A DNA stretch of 64,000 nucleotides, taken from NCBI GenBank assembly GCA_965203605.1, contig OZ241902.1, positions 2,790,001-2,854,000 on the forward strand. Direction: 5' to 3'. Of this stretch, positions 36,805-43,620 are shown in pieces. A program made the position numbers and the translations under genes. Each line of letters begins with the position of its first letter. The first letter of the stretch is position 1. A model generated the notes under the pieces. That model did no database searches. It saw nothing but the letters and a program-made list of their open reading frames with translations, and was not told the DNA's origin. Source of the DNA: JAPOUP01 sp965203605 (GTDB taxonomy: Bacteria > Pseudomonadota > Alphaproteobacteria > Rhodobacterales > Rhodobacteraceae).

Positions 36805-37605
36805 TCAGGACTTCAGCGCTTCCATGGCTGCGGCGTGGACGTCGGCATTCGCAGCTGCCAGCGCCTGACCACCCATATACGCCTTTCCGCCCTGCCAATC
36901 AGTCACGATACCACCCGCCGCCTCCACAACAGCTATCGGTGCCTGGATATCATATGGCTTAAGCCCAGCCTCGACGACCAGATCGATGTGACCGGCCGCG
37001 AGAAGCGCGTAAGCATAGCAGTCCAAGCCGTAGCGAGTCATGTTACACCGTGATGCCAGCCTGCGAAACGCGCTCGCCTCAGCATCGGTGCCGATCTCGG
37101 GAAAAGTGGTGAAGACCGTCGCCTCGCACAGGTGGCGAGTGGCGCGGCATCTCAGCGATACCCGACCCTGAGACCCCAACACATAGGACTCTCCAAACCC
37201 ACCGACGAATCGTTCGCCGATGTAAGGCTGGTCGATAATGCCAAATTGCGGCCCACAGCTTCCACCGACCGCAATGAGAACCCCCCATGTCGGCGTACCG
37301 GAAATGAAACCCCGAGTCCCGTCGATCGGATCGATAACCCAGGTCAGCCCGCTGCTTCCTTCCACCGCTCCCTGTTCCTCGCCGAGAATTCCGTCATCGG
37401 GTCGCCGCCTGGCAAGAACACCACGCATTGCCCGTTCCGCCGCCAGGTCCGCTTCCGTCACCGGATCGAACCCGTGGGAGTCCTTGTTTTCCGCATGAAG
37501 GCTTTGTACGCGGAAATAGGGAAGGATTGCGGCCCGTGCCACATCAGCCAATTCGTGGGCTGTTTCGATCAGGGCGTTCCGCTCCGGATTTCTGAAAACC
37601 GCCAT
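36805..37605 (-). CDS. hisN: Inositol monophosphatase family, histidinol-phosphatase (HisN)-like
   Basis: Mg-dependent phosphatase of 266 aa. Metal-site motifs are DPVTEADLAAE, GEEQG, WVIDPIDGTRGFISGTPTWG and YDIQAPIAVVEAAGG. The RGFISG extension after DPIDGT is typical of HisN-type histidinol-phosphate phosphatases rather than SuhB, which has NFI. No histidine biosynthesis genes are adjacent, so the substrate is tentative. Confidence 0.85.
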   Translation of the reverse strand: MAVFRNPERNALIETAHELADVARAAILPYFRVQSLHAENKDSHGFDPVTEADLAAERAMRGVLARRRPDDGILGEEQGAVEGSSGLTWVIDPIDGTRGFISGTPTWGVLIAVGGSCGPQFGIIDQPYIGERFVGGFGESYVLGSQGRVSLRCRATRHLCEATVFTTFPEIGTDAEASAFRRLASRCNMTRYGLDCYAYALLAAGHIDLVVEAGLKPYDIQAPIAVVEAAGGIVTDWQGGKAYMGGQALAAANADVHAAAMEALKS

Positions 37606-37979
37606 CCGCTACTGTCCCGGGTCATCCACTGTCGGCGGTAACGGGGCATGCCTCGATGGTCAAGCCGTTGGGAAGGAAGGGTCTCCGTTCAGAGATTTCG
37701 GGCAAACCGTGCCATCGCCCCAATCGCCCGGCATCCACTCCACAGGGAAGCGATCTGAACACGCGCCGGGTGCCGGTAACGGCAGGTAGCAGCGAATCAT
37801 CCGATGCCATCGCCGGAGCGAAGACAGGGTGGGAGTCCAGTCTCGCCGGTCGCCCTGCAAACCAATAGCGTCCATCCTGTGCATTTCGTACCGACTCCGG
37901 CCTTGAAAAGCAGCCATCAATGCCCGATATAGGGGGCAATTGCAGTTCGCTCCCTTCAAGGGCACAGATGGAGGCAAAT
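37606..37979. other. Intergenic region between hisN-like and BAX-inhibitor-like genes
   Basis: Divergent promoter space of about 370 bp. Open frames on both strands show no recognisable family. A GGAGG ribosome binding site lies just before the downstream ATG. No other site was identified. Confidence 0.4.
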
Positions 37980-38717
37980 ATGGCTAACTTTCAAGCGGCG
38001 AGAGCGGCGGTTGGTGTCCGCGCTGCCGAGATTGACGAGGGTCTTCGCGCCCATATGAACAAAGTCTACGGCACGATGTCCGTAGGTCTACTTCTCACTG
38101 CCGGCGTCGCGTGGGCAGTTGGAACAAGCGATGCACTGTTGTCGATATTCAGGGATCCTCTCACGCTCTCGCCGAACCTGCTCGGCTGGGTCGTCATGTT
38201 CCTGCCGCTGATAATGGTCTTCGCGTTCGGGGCGGCGGCAAGGCGCCTTTCCGCAGCTGGAGCCCAACTGTTCTTCTATGCATTCGCTGCGGCCATGGGA
38301 CTGTCGATTTCATGGATATTCGCGGCCTTCACCGGCATCTCGATCGCACAGACGTTCCTCGTTACCTCAATCGCCTTCGCCGGACTTTCGCTTTGGGGCT
38401 ACACGACGAAGAAGGATATCAGTGCCTGGGGTTCGTTCCTGATCATGGGCGTGATCGGCCTGATCGTCGCGTCACTCGTGAACATCTTCATTGGCTCCCC
38501 CGCACTTCACTTCGCGGTGTCGGTCCTGGGTGTGCTGATATTCGCCGGGCTCACGGCCTATGACACGCAGCGGATCAAGAACGACTACATTGAGCACGCA
38601 CGGAATATGGATAGCGAATGGCTCGGTAAGTCCGCGATCATGGGCGCACTCAGCCTCTATCTCGACTTCATCAACCTCTTCATGTTCCTACTGCAGTTCC
38701 TGGGCAATCGCGAGTGA
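37980..38717 (+). CDS. BAX inhibitor-1 / YccA-like membrane protein
   Basis: Integral membrane protein of 245 aa with seven predicted helices. It begins MANFQAARAAVGVRAAEIDEG and has the LRAHMNKVYGTMSVGLLLTA entry typical of the bacterial Bax1-I (UPF0005) family. LTAYDTQRIKNDY and the C-terminal ALSLYLDFINLFMFLLQFLG complete the pattern. Family members bind or inhibit membrane proteases or leak calcium; the role here is not known. A GGAGG site precedes the ATG and a hairpin terminator follows. Confidence 0.93.
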   Translation: MANFQAARAAVGVRAAEIDEGLRAHMNKVYGTMSVGLLLTAGVAWAVGTSDALLSIFRDPLTLSPNLLGWVVMFLPLIMVFAFGAAARRLSAAGAQLFFYAFAAAMGLSISWIFAAFTGISIAQTFLVTSIAFAGLSLWGYTTKKDISAWGSFLIMGVIGLIVASLVNIFIGSPALHFAVSVLGVLIFAGLTAYDTQRIKNDYIEHARNMDSEWLGKSAIMGALSLYLDFINLFMFLLQFLGNRE

Positions 38718-38747
38718 CCTGCGCGAACGTGATTGAAAGATGCGCCG

Positions 38748-38772
38748 AGGGCCGACCGAAATGGTCGGCCCT
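38748..38772 (+). terminator. Candidate rho-independent terminator after the BAX-inhibitor-like gene
   Basis: A perfect 10-bp stem, AGGGCCGACC pairing with GGTCGGCCCT across a 5-base loop, lies 30 bp past the stop codon. The following run (ATTCTGT) is only partly T-rich, so termination may be moderate. The remaining bases to 39060 show no gene. Confidence 0.7.
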
Positions 38773-39060
38773 ATTCTGTACTGCGGAACCAAAGACCCGG
38801 AACTCACCCGTGATCTGCGGGACGCGCGGCGTGGCCCTCCGCAATCCATCCAGCCTTACGCACGCTCCACAATAGCAGGCGAATTCGCTCATCCACACAA
38901 GCGCCTGGGTCAAGTGAGATCACATGACTGTTTCAGTCGCCGGAATTTCGGCGAACAATTTGTATGGGAGGCAATCTCGGAATAACCATTGTGCGCTATA
39001 GCACTGGATGCTCTGACCCACAGGCAACGACTACGCCTTTAGCGGACCCGGGGCCATCGG

Positions 39061-40278
39061 TCAGATGCCATAGAATCGCACGCCGTTGTCCCGGAACAGT
39101 TTGCGGTGACCCTCCCTGCCAAGCTGTGGCCCGATCACGGAACGCAACGCGTTGACCACATCCCCATAACTCGATGCGGCCAGCAGTGCGACAGGCCAGT
39201 CCGACCCGAACATGACCCTGTCGGTTCCGAAGACGTCAAGGATATGTGTGATATAGGGCCGGAGATCCTCCGGCGTCCAGTTCAGATGATCCGCCTCGGT
39301 GACCATACCGGAGACTTTGCAATATACGTCGGGAAAACCGCGAAGCTCCGCTATCTGACTTGCCCAAGGTTCCAGACTGCCGTCGGCGATCAACGGCTTC
39401 GATAGATGGTTCATCACGGCTCTGAGCCCCGGTGTCCGCCGCACCGCCTCCACCGCATACGGAAGCTGCGGCGGCTTCGTCAGAATCTCGAAGCGCATTC
39501 CAACACTTGCCACATATGCGAGGTTCTCGAGAACCCGTGGCTTGAGGATCCAGTCATTCTCCTCGAGGTCCTGAAGCATTGGTCTGAAGGAGACGAATAG
39601 TGGGTTGCTTCGGTAATGATCCAACCGCCTGGGGAATCCGTCACTGTCCATATCCAGCCAGCCACAAACGCCTGCCACGAATTCGCAGCGTTCGGCGATG
39701 TCGAGCAGGAAGTCCGTTTCGGCCTCCGTATCCGCCGCCTGCACAAGGATTGTTCTGGTCACGCCGGCCTGGCGAAGCAGAGGTTGCAGATCGTCTGGAA
39801 GGAAGTCTTGATAAAGGATACCGGAATCCGGCGAAAGCCAGAAATAGTCGCCCCGGTCGACCTTCCAGAAGTGCTGGTGAGTATCGAGGATTGGACCAAC
39901 CGTCTGAAGAGGTTTTGGGTCACTACCTTTATCCACCTGAGTTGCATGCAAGTCGTAGATCCGCTCAACCGGCACCCAAACATCGTTCTCCCGAGGCAGT
40001 GGCGCTTCCTGCCCGAAGCCCTCCGTCAAGCCGCCACGGTCGGCGACCTCCTGGCTTCGCTCCAGGACACGGGCAAAGTCCGTTCGGTCATCGAAGCCGT
40101 CCTCGACCCGCAACACTATGAACAGTCGATCTTCGGCCAGGTAGATCTTCTGGGAAATGACGCCACAAGAGGCGATCTCCCGAGTGATTTCGGGAGATAC
40201 GCGTGCCTGCCATTCGCGGCATTCGCGCAGGCGGTCGGGCTGGTCCTTCAGGTTCAGGCAAAACGCAACTTCCTTCAT
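39061..40278 (-). CDS. Fusion: L-rhamnose/fucose mutarotase-like domain + amidohydrolase (L-fuconolactonase-like)
   Basis: A 405-aa two-domain protein. Residues 1-110 (MKEVAFCLNLKDQPDRLRE, KIYLAEDRLFIVL, ending WVPVERIYDLH) follow the RhaM-type mutarotase fold. Residues 130-405 are an amidohydrolase-2 domain (LDTHQHFW, VAGVCGWLD, MNHLSKP, VMFGSDWPV) like L-fucono-1,5-lactonase. In the mutarotase half the catalytic His of the HxxxWPE motif appears replaced (WQARVSPEI), so this half may be inactive or altered. The ATG at 40278 starts the mutarotase motif. An aldo/keto reductase that could supply the lactone lies 5.4 kb away on the same strand. Confidence 0.85.
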   Translation of the reverse strand: MKEVAFCLNLKDQPDRLRECREWQARVSPEITREIASCGVISQKIYLAEDRLFIVLRVEDGFDDRTDFARVLERSQEVADRGGLTEGFGQEAPLPRENDVWVPVERIYDLHATQVDKGSDPKPLQTVGPILDTHQHFWKVDRGDYFWLSPDSGILYQDFLPDDLQPLLRQAGVTRTILVQAADTEAETDFLLDIAERCEFVAGVCGWLDMDSDGFPRRLDHYRSNPLFVSFRPMLQDLEENDWILKPRVLENLAYVASVGMRFEILTKPPQLPYAVEAVRRTPGLRAVMNHLSKPLIADGSLEPWASQIAELRGFPDVYCKVSGMVTEADHLNWTPEDLRPYITHILDVFGTDRVMFGSDWPVALLAASSYGDVVNALRSVIGPQLGREGHRKLFRDNGVRFYGI

Positions 40279-40702
40279 CGGCACCTCCCAATTGATCTTC
40301 TCGGTTTCGATCCGTTCGTCCGAATGCACGAATGGCTCCAGTCAGTGCAAACGGTACGAAACGACCGTACATCCGGTCCATGATCGTGACCCAAGGCCAT
40401 ACCCATCAGGAAGACTCAAGACTCCTCCTGATCGCGTGCAGAGTCCAGCACGTGATCGGCTTCGTTGCCCAACCTCCAGTCCGAAATGCAACACTGAGAG
40501 ATTCTCGCGACCCTGTCGTCCGGCATTGATTCGCATCACTGGAAACCGTCGTTCCGGCTACCGCCTATCCTTCCATCAATCACGCTCAGATCTCTTCATT
40601 CGATTTGTCCCTTACTGACGCATGTCTGCCAACCAAATTTCTCGAATCCATAAGCAAGCCTCGCGGGACCTATCCACGAAACCCGCAATCGAGCCGAACA
40701 TG
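40279..40702. other. Gap between the lactonase fusion and the ubiquitin-like operon
   Basis: About 420 bp. I see no supported gene, RNA or hairpin terminator. It is one possible boundary of the inserted ubiquitin-like island. Confidence 0.4.
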
Positions 40703-42073
40703 TCATCCCGTTTGCGTGGGCAGTTCCATCGCGTCGCCCACACCCAGCCTTCTTTCGCACTCCCGGCAGTCCGAATCCTTGCGTGGAATCACGTTCCGCA
40801 CGGCATGCCGGAGGAAATGATGGTGCTGGTACACCGCATCGCCGCCCTCCGGCCGAAGGTCCAGGAAGTCAAACAGGAAGTCGTTCACTGCCTGTCCCGC
40901 CGCCACTGCATTGAGTGTGATCACGCTGGGATCGGGCTCCGTTACCCCGTATTCTTGGGCCTTGCGTTCGTCATCTGTCTTCGCCTCGACCGCCAACTGC
41001 GTTCCATCAATCAGCCCGTTGCACCAGAGGCACCCTTTTCCCGGCCGCAGATGTCGTACCGCGCACATAGCCTCATCAATCGAGCCGCCCTCCCCGGACC
41101 TGATCCTGGCGCCCATCTGTACGGCAGGAATCAGATACTGGTGCACCAGCGCGTTCACCACGAGCCGACTCCGCATGGAGTCCGCCGCCAGGAAGATGAA
41201 ATCGCAGCCCCGCAGCTTCTTCGCGACCGAGTCCTTGGCAATGTCGCCCCGTATCGCCTCCAGCCGGATAGCCGGTCTTGCTTCCCGCAGGTGACGTACC
41301 GCAATCTGGGTCTTGAACTGCGCTGTCTCAACATCCACCGGCACCGCGCCAACGACCCGGGACAGGTTGGTGTCCTCAATGACGTCGAGATCGACCAACA
41401 CCAGATGTCCGACGCCGAGGCGCGCGAGATATTCGGCGACCAGCGAGCCGACGCCGCCCAGCCCCACCACCGCCACCTTGCTTGCACCCAGCAAGGCTTG
41501 CCCGGCATTGCCGAACATGCGCACCTGCCGATCAAAGCCAGCACCCGCCTTGGTCGACCGCCGAGGGTTGGCATAGAGCCTTTTGATGGTCCGTCCGACG
41601 ATTCGGTACGACCCGAGAGTCCGGCGTGTCCCATCCGGCATCCAGATGTCCGCAGCCGCCGCGCGCCGCCCAAAAACCAGTGCGCCGACCGGCACGCCCT
41701 TGCCGATGTCGCGCAGGGCGGGATAGCCCCGTTCGTGCGAGTCCATGTCGACCCTGCTGAAGCGCACGGACCTGTCGGACCCGTGATTGTGCACTGCCAA
41801 GTAGGCCATGCGCTCGTTCCGGCAACGCACGATCTGCCTGTGGATAAATGTCGGGGCCAGTGCGCGATAGCCGCATTTTCCCGAAACGTATTCCGTGCCC
41901 ACGCTCGCCAGCTCCACAGCATTGACCAGCAGGCGGAGTCCGGCGCTGCACGACACGATCCCTGCCCGCAGGACGGCACCGTGCTCTTCGCCGTCGCCTG
42001 GATAGAGATGCGCCATGAGGCGATCATGATCCTCAGCCCTGATCACGACATCGCATGTCTGTTCGGTCTTCAT
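40703..42073 (-). CDS. JAB/JAMM isopeptidase-ThiF/E1 adenylyltransferase fusion
   Basis: A 456-aa protein joining a deconjugase and an activating enzyme. Residues 1-150 form a JAB/MPN domain with the metalloprotease residues Glu29/30, HNH (His95, His97), Ser106 and Asp109; the spacing has one extra residue compared with the usual JAMM motif. Residues 180-456 are an E1/ThiF domain with GLGGVGS (204-210), DLDVIEDTNLSR (228-239) and a zinc-binding pair CLWC (348) and CREC (436). Cys337 is a possible catalytic thiol. The E2-like gene upstream overlaps it by 4 bp (ATGA). It should adenylate the Ub-like protein and may also cleave its conjugates. Confidence 0.88.
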   Translation of the reverse strand: MKTEQTCDVVIRAEDHDRLMAHLYPGDGEEHGAVLRAGIVSCSAGLRLLVNAVELASVGTEYVSGKCGYRALAPTFIHRQIVRCRNERMAYLAVHNHGSDRSVRFSRVDMDSHERGYPALRDIGKGVPVGALVFGRRAAAADIWMPDGTRRTLGSYRIVGRTIKRLYANPRRSTKAGAGFDRQVRMFGNAGQALLGASKVAVVGLGGVGSLVAEYLARLGVGHLVLVDLDVIEDTNLSRVVGAVPVDVETAQFKTQIAVRHLREARPAIRLEAIRGDIAKDSVAKKLRGCDFIFLAADSMRSRLVVNALVHQYLIPAVQMGARIRSGEGGSIDEAMCAVRHLRPGKGCLWCNGLIDGTQLAVEAKTDDERKAQEYGVTEPDPSVITLNAVAAGQAVNDFLFDFLDLRPEGGDAVYQHHHFLRHAVRNVIPRKDSDCRECERRLGVGDAMELPTQTG

Positions 42074-42471
42074 GGCATCTTGTCCAAAAAATCCATGATC
42101 TTGAGGAACTTGGCCACCGCGGTCTGCCCGGAATTCTGCATGCGGTAGTTACGCCGCGAAATCTGGATTGCCGGCCGCTCGCAGAAAGTATGCCCTTCCG
42201 TAATCGGTGCCTCGAAAGGCCTGCCGTCCCTACGCCGCACCGCGGCGTCCATAAACACCGGATATAGGTCAGCATAGGGATACTGGGTGGGAATATGGGC
42301 CCCCATCCAAGACCACTCGGGCTCGTAGCGCGACCCAATGGCCACGCACTCGACTACAATGTGGGCCCCTCCCTCCCTGTCTTCGCTCACCGTAATCTCG
42401 GAGCAGGGAAAGGCCCGCTTCAGCTCTTCGATCGCCTCACCAACTTCCGCCTTCACGTCACGGTTCCGCAT
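42070..42471 (-). CDS. E2/UBC-superfamily-like protein (Prok-E2 type)
   Basis: A 133-aa protein with the sheet-helix order expected of an E2 fold. SWMGAHIPTQYPYADLYPVF contains the YP turn, and HTFCERPAIQISRRN supplies a Cys (97) and His (94) where an E2 active site could lie. The pattern resembles the bacterial Prok-E2_E group, from memory. It is a candidate thioester carrier between the E1 domain and the target. Its ATG overlaps the stop of the Ub-like gene (TGATG) and its stop overlaps the E1 start. Confidence 0.72.
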   Translation of the reverse strand: MRNRDVKAEVGEAIEELKRAFPCSEITVSEDREGGAHIVVECVAIGSRYEPEWSWMGAHIPTQYPYADLYPVFMDAAVRRRDGRPFEAPITEGHTFCERPAIQISRRNYRMQNSGQTAVAKFLKIMDFLDKMP

Positions 42472-42779
42472 CAGCTGTTATCATCGGGTTCGATGGCCGT
42501 GAAGCTGAGATGATCGCGGATGACCACCTTGTCGTTGTCACCAATGACCTTGCCCGTGCCGTTCGGCATCTCCTGCTGGAGAACGAAGCTCTCCTTGATG
42601 CCGACGCCCTTGTTGATCGCCTCCTGTTTGATCTCCAGCCCCAACGTGGGTCCTTCGAGCATCTCGACCTCTTTGCCGTTGACCTCAATCTCGGCCACTC
42701 TCAGGTCCGTCCCAGCCTTCAAATCCTCAACCGTCGGGCTCTGTCCACCCACCTCGATTTCATTGTCGCTCATCGCCAT
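42471..42779 (-). CDS. Beta-grasp ubiquitin-like protein
   Basis: A 102-aa acidic protein, first gene of the conjugation operon. Residues 28-98 read as a beta-grasp domain (RVAEIEVNGKEVEM, GLEIKQEAINKG, ESFVLQQEMPNG, VIGDNDKVVIRDH, LSFTAIEPDD), like the bacterial multi-ubiquitin/DUF2604 group. The C-terminus ends FTAIEPDDNS with no Gly-Gly, so either conjugation uses a different end or the protein acts by binding. Residues 1-27 are a flexible leader. AAGGAG lies 8 bp before the ATG at 42779; ATG 42773 is a second in-frame choice. Confidence 0.75.
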   Translation of the reverse strand: MAMSDNEIEVGGQSPTVEDLKAGTDLRVAEIEVNGKEVEMLEGPTLGLEIKQEAINKGVGIKESFVLQQEMPNGTGKVIGDNDKVVIRDHLSFTAIEPDDNS

Positions 42780-42803
42780 TTCACTTGCTCCTTCGGCATA
42801 AGA

Positions 42804-42817
42804 TTGCTAATTAGCAA
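42804..42817. promoter_or_regulatory. Palindromic operator 1 (TTGCTAATTAGCAA)
   Basis: A perfect 14-bp palindrome between the Ub-like gene and the divergent XRE gene, about 25 bp upstream of the Ub-like ATG. It is a likely binding site of the neighbouring XRE regulator and would cover the start of the conjugation operon transcript. Confidence 0.65.
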
Positions 42818-42847
42818 CAAGTAGAAATTGCGTTTCCGAATGTCAAT

Positions 42848-42859
42848 GGCTATTTAGCA
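42848..42859. promoter_or_regulatory. Palindromic operator 2 (GGCTATTTAGCA)
   Basis: An imperfect copy of the first operator core (GCTANTTAGC), centred 43 bp away, about four helical turns. It overlaps a weak candidate -10 (TATTTA at 42851, 17 bp after TTGCGT at 42828) for the XRE gene. On the other strand it lies directly upstream of a -35-like TTGACA (42846-42841) facing the Ub-like operon. Confidence 0.55.
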
Positions 42860-42890
42860 TTCATGGTCAACAAATTTCAGGAGGCAAAAA

Positions 42891-42953
42891 GTGCCAACGA
42901 CCACAGAAATATCCGTGGCTCTTTGCGGCCATTCTCCGGAGCGCATGGCATGA
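42891..42953 (+). CDS. 20-codon leader peptide before the XRE gene
   Basis: A GTG start at 42891 is preceded by a perfect AGGAGG (42879-42884) with a 6-base spacer. The frame reads MPTTTEISVALCGHSPERMA and stops at TGA 42951-42953, overlapping the XRE ATG as ATGA. The best ribosome binding site of the region therefore serves this short frame, and the regulator is probably translated by coupling. No function beyond coupling can be inferred. Confidence 0.55.
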   Translation: MPTTTEISVALCGHSPERMA

Positions 42954-43309
42954 CCCGCCGCGCCCGGTTCGACTTTCCGTCTTTCTACGCCGCACTTAGC
43001 GCGACCGTGAAGGCGCGAGGCACCACATGGAAGGCTGTGAGCGAGCAGACCGGTGTCTCCCAGACAACCTTGTCAAGGATGTCGAGTGGCCGCCAGCCCG
43101 ACGCCGCGAGCCTAACCGCCCTCTCGGCTTGGTCAGGGCTCAATCCCGTAGACTTCGCCTCCGCACCGAAGCGGTCGCGGGAGCCCATCGCCATGGTCTC
43201 AAAGCTGCTGCGTGAGGATCCCAACCTCGACCCAGCCGCCGCTGACGCCTTGGAGGCCATCATCACGACAGCCTATGAACGCTTCAGGCACCGAAGCGAT
43301 GATCGCTAG
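42950..43309 (+). CDS. XRE-family HTH regulator of the ubiquitin-like island
   Basis: A 119-aa DNA-binding protein. The helix-turn-helix reads TWKAVSEQTGVSQTTLSRMSSGRQPDAASLTALSAWSG, split as recognition and following helices, near residues 25-62. A C-terminal helical region (DPAAADALEAIITTAYERF) may dimerise. The ATG at 42950 overlaps the leader stop; an in-frame start at 42863 would lie on the second operator and is less likely. It is divergent from the conjugation operon and is the obvious candidate to bind the two palindromes between them. Confidence 0.82.
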   Translation: MTRRARFDFPSFYAALSATVKARGTTWKAVSEQTGVSQTTLSRMSSGRQPDAASLTALSAWSGLNPVDFASAPKRSREPIAMVSKLLREDPNLDPAAADALEAIITTAYERFRHRSDDR

Positions 43310-43345
43310 TTCCGTCAACCGGACTCTCGAAGATCCGGTCCCGAC

Positions 43346-43573
43346 CTACGCTTGTTTCCCTCTCCTTTTCCTTACTGCCACACCTCTTTGGCGTCTCGAA
43401 ACCGGGCCGGGCGAGAACCGCAGTTCCGCAGCCCGCTCTTCGTTCTTCCTGAACTCCCGTTCTATCTCCGGGATTGTCTGCTCTTTCATCACCGTCGCGT
43501 ATTCCTTTAGAACGCTCTCGTCGAGTGGCTCGGCATCTCTCTTTTTGAGATAGTCATTCAGTCTCCGGTTCAT
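43346..43573 (-). CDS. Small basic protein downstream of the papain-like gene
   Basis: A 75-aa protein, unknown family: MNRRLNDYLKKRDAEPLD, a long helix (EYATVMKEQTIPEIEREFRKN) and a basic tail (RRQRGVAVRKRRGK). The ATG at 43573 has GGAGGGA five bases upstream and is preferred. A GTG at 43624 overlapping the upstream stop (GTGA) would give 92 aa. It faces the XRE gene with convergent transcription. It may be the partner of the papain-like protein. Confidence 0.6.
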   Translation of the reverse strand: MNRRLNDYLKKRDAEPLDESVLKEYATVMKEQTIPEIEREFRKNEERAAELRFSPGPVSRRQRGVAVRKRRGKQA

Positions 43574-43620
43574 GGCTCCCTCCGTTGTTCGCGGCATACC
43601 CGATGCGTTCGGCATTCCGA

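Noticed and set aside
40622..42148. 508-codon plus-strand frame opposite the JAMM-E1 gene
   Set aside because: The minus-strand product has complete JAMM and E1 motifs; the plus frame has none and runs past gene borders.
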